Assembly (NCBI GenBank): GCA_041879295.1
Contig: CP047152.1
Coordinates: 1,183,501-1,247,500, forward strand
Source: Pseudomonas putida
GTDB taxonomy: Bacteria; Pseudomonadota; Gammaproteobacteria; Pseudomonadales; Pseudomonadaceae
Length of the DNA: 64,000 bases
Direction of reading: 5' to 3'
The position numbers were made by a program, and so were the translations under genes. Of the stretch, positions 58,905 through 64,000 are shown piece by piece (the stretch's first letter is position 1; the number at the start of each line of letters is the position of its first letter). Under the pieces are notes generated by a model that had not been told where the DNA came from, did not search any database, and was given only the letters and a program-made list of their open reading frames with translations.

Positions 58905-59651
58905 TTACTTGCCCCCCACGGAGATCAGGCCAGGCACGGCGACTTTCTTCTCGATCATGCGCATGAGCAACATCAGGCCCATGTTCAGGGTGAAGTAGAT
59001 CAGCGTGGCCAGGGTGAACGCCTCGAACAGGTTGGCGGAAAACTCAGCGGTCTGTTTGGTCTGCGCCAGCAGCTCCATCAGGCCGATGAGCGACGCCACC
59101 GAGGAGTTCTTGAACACGTTGAGGAACTCGGAGGTGAGCGGCGGAATGATGATCCGGTAGGCCTGCGGCAGCAGCACATTGTTGTAGATTTGCGGGAGGC
59201 TGAAGCCCATGGCGCGGGCGGCAGCTTCCTGGCCTTTGGGCAGTGCCTGAATACCGGTACGCACTTGCTCACAGACGCGTGCGGCGGTGAACAGGCCCAG
59301 GCAGATGACCACGCTGATCAGTGCCGAAGTGGTCGGGTTGAGATCCTGCTTGAACCATTCCTGCAAGCCTTCTGGCAGCAGGTCGGGTACCAGGAAGTAC
59401 CAGATGAACAATTGCACCAGCAGCGGTACGTTGCGGAACAGTTCCACGTAGGCGGTGGCGATACCCGATACCAGGCGGTTCGGCACGGTACGCATGACGC
59501 CGAGGAGTGACCCCAGCAGCAGCGCGATGATCCAGGCGGTGATGGCGATGGCGATGGTCCAGCCCAGGCCGGTGATGTACCAGTCCAGATAGGTTTCGCT
59601 GCCCACGCCGGTGGACTTGAAGAACACGCCCCAGTCCCAGTTGTAATTCAT
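58905..59651 (-). CDS. aatQ: Acidic amino-acid ABC transporter permease (GltJ type)
   Basis: 248 aa inner-membrane protein. Coupling loop EAAARAMGFSLPQIYNNVLL; helices include AITAWIIALLLGSLLGVM. Forms a heterodimer with aatM. A structured 145-base gap separates it from aatJ. Confidence 0.93.
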   Translation of the reverse strand: MNYNWDWGVFFKSTGVGSETYLDWYITGLGWTIAIAITAWIIALLLGSLLGVMRTVPNRLVSGIATAYVELFRNVPLLVQLFIWYFLVPDLLPEGLQEWFKQDLNPTTSALISVVICLGLFTAARVCEQVRTGIQALPKGQEAAARAMGFSLPQIYNNVLLPQAYRIIIPPLTSEFLNVFKNSSVASLIGLMELLAQTKQTAEFSANLFEAFTLATLIYFTLNMGLMLLMRMIEKKVAVPGLISVGGK

Positions 59652-59740
59652 CGGGATTTCCCCTCAGACGGTTGTTTCACGGGCACCTTCGAGCATCCGG
59701 GGGCGCAGGGCGCCCACGGATGAAAGGTTAGACACTAATG

Positions 59741-59784
59741 AGTGGCCTGCAGAATTGATTCGTGCTTGTGAGCACCAGGCCACT
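59741..59784 (-). other. Intercistronic compound hairpin after aatJ
   Basis: Outer stem AGTGGCCTG / CAGGCCACT (59741-59749 and 59776-59784) encloses an inner stem GTGCT / AGCAC. No T-run. Such structures typically protect the more abundant binding-protein message. Confidence 0.6.
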
Positions 59785-59796
59785 ATTTGCTGAGGA

Positions 59797-60714
59797 TCAG
59801 GACTTCTTCTCGTCCGCAGCCTTGTCGGTTGGCTCGGCGATCAGTTTTTTCAGCTCTTCGCTCATCTGGAAGTTGAGGTTCAGACCTTTAGGCGGGATCG
59901 GCTGCATGAACCACTTGTCGTAGCTCTTGTTGACTTCGCCCGACTTGAAGTAGGCAATGATCGCGTCGTCGACCGCTTTCTTGAACGCAGCGTCTTCCTT
60001 GCGCACCATGCAGCCGTAGATTTCATACGACTGTGGCGTACCGGTGATGACCCAGTCGGATGGCTTGCGCGCCTTGGCCATTTCACCGGCGAGCAGGGCG
60101 TCGTCCATCATGAAGGCCACGGCGCGGCCGCTTTCGAGCATGTTGAAGGCTTCACCGTGGTCCTTGGCGGAAATCACGTTCATCTTCATCTGCTTGTCGG
60201 CGTTCATCGCCTTGAGGATGCGCTCGGAGGTGGTACCGGCGGTGGTCACCACGTTCTTGCCGGCCAGGTCCGGGAAGTCTTTGTATGCAGGCTGACCGTC
60301 CTTGACCTTGGTCAACAGGCGGGTACCGACTTCGAAGATGCCGACCGAGAAGCCGACCTGTTGTTGGCGCTCGACGTTGTTGGTGGTGGAGCCGCACTCC
60401 AGGTCGACGGTGCCGTTCTGCACCAGCGGAATACGGGTTTGCGAGGTGACCAGGTTGTAACGGACCTTGATGTCCGTGCCCAGTTGCTTCTTCAGCGCGT
60501 CGACGACGGCCAGCTGGATGTCATGCGAGTAACCGACGGGCTCAGGTTTGCCGGCCAGGTAGGAAAATGGAATGGAGGAGTCGCGGTGCCCCAGGGTGAT
60601 GGTGCCCGATTCCTTGATCTTCTTCAGGGTGCCGGTGAGCTCCTCGGCCATGGCCGGCGAAGCGATGACTGCAGCCGCGATGGCTGCGCCCAGCAATTGA
60701 CGAACGATACGCAT
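59797..60714 (-). CDS. aatJ: Acidic amino-acid periplasmic binding protein
   Basis: 305 aa. Signal peptide LLGAAIAAAVIASPAMA then E. SBP family 3 fold: GTITLGHRDSSIPFSYLAGK, LECGSTTNNVERQQQVGFSV. Binds glutamate/aspartate and delivers them to the aatQM permease. ATG 60714 has GAGGA 7 bases upstream; the longer frame enters the promoter leader. Confidence 0.95.
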   Translation of the reverse strand: MRIVRQLLGAAIAAAVIASPAMAEELTGTLKKIKESGTITLGHRDSSIPFSYLAGKPEPVGYSHDIQLAVVDALKKQLGTDIKVRYNLVTSQTRIPLVQNGTVDLECGSTTNNVERQQQVGFSVGIFEVGTRLLTKVKDGQPAYKDFPDLAGKNVVTTAGTTSERILKAMNADKQMKMNVISAKDHGEAFNMLESGRAVAFMMDDALLAGEMAKARKPSDWVITGTPQSYEIYGCMVRKEDAAFKKAVDDAIIAYFKSGEVNKSYDKWFMQPIPPKGLNLNFQMSEELKKLIAEPTDKAADEKKS

Positions 60715-60815
60715 CAAATTTTCCTCGACGTGTTTGTTTTTTTTATGGAGCCGTTGGCGGACTCTTCGTTCAACGAATACAGCAAGAAGCGGGTGCATTC
60801 GGCTACCAAGTGTAG

Positions 60816-60832
60816 AGCATGACTCGTGCCAA
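60816..60832 (-). promoter_or_regulatory. Sigma-54 promoter of aatJQMP
   Basis: Minus strand TGGCACGAGTCATGCT preceded by T: GG and GC elements with the required 10-base spacing. It lies about 100 bases before aatJ, as expected for an AauR-activated operon. Confidence 0.8.
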
Positions 60833-60927
60833 GCCCTGCTGTCGACCTTAAACCGCTTGTATTGCTCGCGCTTGACAGTCTCTACATCTCTCCGGGGTTC
60901 GCCAGGCCGAATAAATAGCGTTTGCTC

Positions 60928-60945
60928 GTTCGGTTATCCGAACGC
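60928..60945. promoter_or_regulatory. AauR binding palindrome
   Basis: CGTTCGG-TTAT-CCGAACG: a perfect 7-bp inverted repeat containing TTCGG-N4-CCGAA, the motif reported for AauR in P. putida. It is about 100 bp upstream of the sigma-54 promoter, the usual distance for an enhancer site. Bases 60946-61046 show no other signal apart from the effector gene ribosome-binding site. Confidence 0.8.
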
Positions 60946-61046
60946 GTGGGCTGCCGCACATTCAGGTATCGCGTGTGGTAACTATGCAGTGCGCGGCAAG
61001 GGCGCAGACGTAGTGTGCTCTGCTCTTTGCCTGGAGAGTTCCACAG

Positions 61047-64000
61047 ATGTCACCGCACCGGCCCCCGAACGATTCCATCGATAGCCTGATTGCCCAAAAC
61101 TTGCCTGGATGGCTAGTCGACCACGCGCAACCGGAAAGGCTCGATGCGTTACGTAATGCCCTGCGTCGGCAGGCGCACTGCAATGCTCGGCTTGGCCCGA
61201 TCCTCCAGGCCATCCCTTCCTTGCAGGCCTACGCGGCAGAGTTGCTCAAAACGAAGCTGCGCAAGAGCGGCATCAGCAACCCGGACGTGACGGGCTGGAA
61301 GGTACGGGTCTCGCAGCGGCTGGTGCTGCCCAGCGCTTCGCCTGCGCTGCTGCGGCCCACCTATGTTCGCCGCTCCAGGCGGTCATTGCTGGAGGCGGCG
61401 CTGCATAACTATCATCGCAGGGAGACGCGCCCCGGGCTGATGCGCAAAGGTGAACTGGTCGATGGCAACGGTAACCGGCTGCCGATGAGCTTCCACGCGT
61501 TTGCCTCCGCATGTCGCGAGGTCGACGCAGGTGGCAAGTACCAGGCGTTGCTCACGCACCACCTACAGCCAGAAGATCGCCCGGAGGATGAGCCGGGCCA
61601 GGCCGTTTCCCGCTTGCACGGGCTTTTCGAAGCGAGTTTCAAGGCACATTTCGAGGTGGCGATGCGGGTCGCCGCGTTGAAGCAGGACATTGACGAGCGC
61701 ACATATTTTTTTCTGTTGCCGCTTGTTGCCGAAAAGCCGGTAGTGCCTGCGCTGGTTGGCACTGTGGTTCCCCGACAGTTGTACCTATTGGGCCGCCCGG
61801 TTCAAGGCGTGCTGACGCTGGAAGTGCGTCCGTCAGCTGATGGCGCAGTGGAGTCGGTGGTGCTCTGGATACCCGATGACCCTCATCAGCCCGTCTCCCG
61901 TCATGCCAGCTGGGACGCACTCGACAACTACCTCGGTAAGCGCTTTTGTGCGCCGGACTATCGGCGCTTTTTCGCGCGCTTCATTACCGAGCGTGAGCGC
62001 ATCAATTTCTATCGGGTATTGAACGAACGGGTCGCGCAGGCATCGGCAGCCGGGGTGGAACTCGACGCCCGTTCTGCACCGGTCACGGACGCACCGTTCG
62101 TACACCTGCGCCGGCAACACCTTGCCAAGATCAGGGATGACGCCAAGGTGCTCGCCGTACCCACCGATGTCGAAGATGACGAAGACCGCGAAGCGCGCAT
62201 GCAGGGCTACAAAGAGCTGGGCATGAATTTGCTGAACGTGGCGGGCGCCTTCGTGCCTGTGCTTGGCGAAGTGCTGCTGGTGGCAAACGCGGTTCAGATT
62301 GCTGACGAAGTGTATGAAGGGTATGAAGATTGGCGCATGGGTGATCGCGAAGGGGCGTTGAACCACCTGTTCAATGTTGCCGAGAACGTCGTGCTCGGCG
62401 GGATGATCGCAGCCGGCAGCAAAGTGGCCGTGCGTGCCCTTGAGCGGCTGGCCTTCGTGGATGACTTGGTACCGGTGTGCGACTCCGCAGGCAAGGTCAA
62501 GCTCATGGCCACGGATCTACCCGGTTACGATGCCGAACCTTTGCGTGGTGCTGGCGCACAGGAATGGTTATGGCACCTCGATGAGGGCTGTTATCGAGTG
62601 TTGGAGGATCCGCAGGATGGTCGCTCCAGGATCCTGCACCCTGGTCGTGCCAGTGCCTATCGGCCTGTGATCGAGCAGAATGGCGCCGGCGGCTGGCGCC
62701 ATGAACTGGAAGCTCCCCAATACTGGGAAGGGCGGGCCAATCTGGTGCGCCGCCTGAGTACGCCCCTGGCAGAACTACCGGAAGCGACATGCGACTACCT
62801 ACTCCAGGTGACAGGGCTGAGTGAGGCGCAGGTTCGCCGTTTGCACGTCGAGCACATGGGCGCACCTGCACGGTTGCTCGATGCCCTGGAGCTTTATCAG
62901 GCACATGAATTGCACCCGGACTTCAGCGCGCCGCGACTGGCGCAGTACGTTGCTGATCGGCAAGTGCAGCCCAATGGCATCGAGCGGATATTGCGGCGCA
63001 CTTTCCCGGGCCTGTCGGCTCGTTGTACCCGTGAGCTGCTTCAGCAATGCAGCGGTGCGCAGCTCGATACGCTCAGCACCGCGCAGCGGATCCCTTTGGC
63101 AGTGGCCGAGCGCGCACGATGGTCACTGCGCGAAAGCCGTCTGGACAGGGCCTGTGCCGGCTTGCGCCTGCCGCGTTGCGTCAATCCCGATACCGAACGC
63201 CTGGCTTTGGGCTTGCTCGAGCGTCAGCTGAAATGGCCGGACACCCTGCGCATCGAACTGCGCGAAGGTAGCCCGAGTGGCCGGTATCTGGCCGGTATCG
63301 GCGCTGAGTCTGCGCAGGATGTACGGTGTATCGTGCGCCGCGGTGATGGCTACCGCTATGCCGGTCAAGGCACATCCGGCCCCTACCTGGCGGCGCTGCT
63401 GTCTGCGCTGGACGAGACGCAGACAGCCGATCTCGGCGATGCCGCTGTCAGTCCAGGTGCCCTGGGCTCGTTGTTGATCGAGGCCGCTGCCGGTGATCGT
63501 ACCCAAGCGGCTGAGCTCTGTGGCATGCCCCGTCTGGGCGTTGGCCTGCGGCCCCCGACCCGTTTTGGGGACGGGCGTATCGGGTATGCCTTGAGTGGGC
63601 GAGGGGAGAGCAGTCGGCGTGCCATAGGGCGTGGTATCCACCAAGTGTTTCCGACAATGACAGACGGGGAGCTACAAGCCTATCTGCTTGACCTAATGGA
63701 GCGGCGAGTAGGGTTGTGGGAGCACTACAGCCAGCTCACGGGACAGTTGGCACGCCTGCGTCAGAGCCTGCGCCAATGGCGCAGGGATGCCAGTAACCCA
63801 CTGGACGCGCTGCGCCGCCGTCGGGTCGCTACTGCCGTTCGGCGAAGCTGGCGGCGCAAGATAACCGACGAGGCCGGGGACTACGCGCTTATCATCAGCG
63901 GAGAGCGTATCGGTAGTCTGCCCGAATTACCGGAGGGGGTGAGCTTTGATCATGTGCGACGGCTGATCCTCAGTGACCTGCGCCTTGGTGAAATCAATGG
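61047..64000 (+). CDS. Large effector of the dermonecrotic-toxin/LRR/NEL type, 5' part
   Basis: Open for 984 codons from ATG 61047 (GGAGAG 8 bases upstream) to the window edge without a stop. N-terminus MSPHRPPNDSIDSLIAQNLP. Residues 1-~400 resemble the dermonecrotic-toxin-like domain (DUF6543) common at the start of large Pseudomonas effectors. About 390-460 is a hydrophobic, helix-rich stretch (NLLNVAGAFVPVLGEVLLVA). Near residue 952 the text becomes LRR-like (GSLPELPEGVSFDHVRRLIL), as seen just before the repeats in proteins ending with a NEL E3 ubiquitin-ligase domain. That domain would be outside the window, so the ligase call is inference. No Sec signal. Confidence 0.7.
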   Translation, partial: MSPHRPPNDSIDSLIAQNLPGWLVDHAQPERLDALRNALRRQAHCNARLGPILQAIPSLQAYAAELLKTKLRKSGISNPDVTGWKVRVSQRLVLPSASPALLRPTYVRRSRRSLLEAALHNYHRRETRPGLMRKGELVDGNGNRLPMSFHAFASACREVDAGGKYQALLTHHLQPEDRPEDEPGQAVSRLHGLFEASFKAHFEVAMRVAALKQDIDERTYFFLLPLVAEKPVVPALVGTVVPRQLYLLGRPVQGVLTLEVRPSADGAVESVVLWIPDDPHQPVSRHASWDALDNYLGKRFCAPDYRRFFARFITERERINFYRVLNERVAQASAAGVELDARSAPVTDAPFVHLRRQHLAKIRDDAKVLAVPTDVEDDEDREARMQGYKELGMNLLNVAGAFVPVLGEVLLVANAVQIADEVYEGYEDWRMGDREGALNHLFNVAENVVLGGMIAAGSKVAVRALERLAFVDDLVPVCDSAGKVKLMATDLPGYDAEPLRGAGAQEWLWHLDEGCYRVLEDPQDGRSRILHPGRASAYRPVIEQNGAGGWRHELEAPQYWEGRANLVRRLSTPLAELPEATCDYLLQVTGLSEAQVRRLHVEHMGAPARLLDALELYQAHELHPDFSAPRLAQYVADRQVQPNGIERILRRTFPGLSARCTRELLQQCSGAQLDTLSTAQRIPLAVAERARWSLRESRLDRACAGLRLPRCVNPDTERLALGLLERQLKWPDTLRIELREGSPSGRYLAGIGAESAQDVRCIVRRGDGYRYAGQGTSGPYLAALLSALDETQTADLGDAAVSPGALGSLLIEAAAGDRTQAAELCGMPRLGVGLRPPTRFGDGRIGYALSGRGESSRRAIGRGIHQVFPTMTDGELQAYLLDLMERRVGLWEHYSQLTGQLARLRQSLRQWRRDASNPLDALRRRRVATAVRRSWRRKITDEAGDYALIISGERIGSLPELPEGVSFDHVRRLILSDLRLGEIN

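Overview
The window reads as chromosome of a Pseudomonas putida-group bacterium. It has high GC and the gene order pgl-eda / leuA / xseA / guaBA / cumA / purL / xcp-tat / aat. It also carries many copies of the P. putida REP palindrome (core CGCGGG..CCCGCTCCTAC) between transcription units. No rRNA, tRNA or CRISPR array was seen. All identifications come from reading the sequence and from recalled family knowledge; no database search was run.

Layout. 1-1.2 kb: the end of pgl and eda (Entner-Doudoroff pathway), then a terminator and a REP cluster. 1.6-5.9 kb (minus strand): leuA with a Leu-rich candidate leader peptide, and an xseA-M23 peptidase pair. 5.9-6.5 kb: a 283-bp palindromic repeat element and a fragment of a TauE/SafE permease. 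6.5-10.3 kb: a zinc-ribbon protein, guaB and guaA. 10.3-14.9 kb is an accessory island. It holds a DUF6861 polymorphic toxin with a small putative immunity gene, both relatively AT-rich in part. It also holds IS66 and IS256 debris, an ADP-ribosylglycohydrolase of the Tri1 immunity type, and the deleted remains of the matching ADP-ribosyltransferase toxin gene. 15.2-23.3 kb: cumA-tadA, mltF, a second copy of the palindromic element, purL and a NIF3/YqfO-like gene.

23.4-38.7 kb is a phosphate-starvation secretion module. It has a dedicated tatABC set, a displaced gspK, the PhoX-type phosphatase uxpB, the divergent lipoprotein uxpA, and a complete gspCDEFGHIJLMN run of overlapping genes. PhoB boxes lie upstream of tatA and uxpA. 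Both exoproteins carry a twin-arginine motif plus a lipobox, so the genes fit together as Tat export, lipidation and type II secretion of organic-phosphate hydrolases.

38.9-54.1 kb: a YqjH/YqjI-like ferric-siderophore reductase and PadR regulator with a readable operator-promoter region, a bifunctional PBP-like protein, an amino-acid permease, an FMN glutamate-synthase-like protein, Lhr helicase, a Nudix hydrolase, MetR and an exported alpha/beta hydrolase. 54.2-60.9 kb: the AauRS two-component system and the acidic amino-acid ABC transporter aatJQMP, with a sigma-54 promoter and an AauR palindrome upstream. 61.0 kb to the end: the first 984 codons of a large effector of the dermonecrotic-toxin/LRR/NEL type, cut by the window edge.
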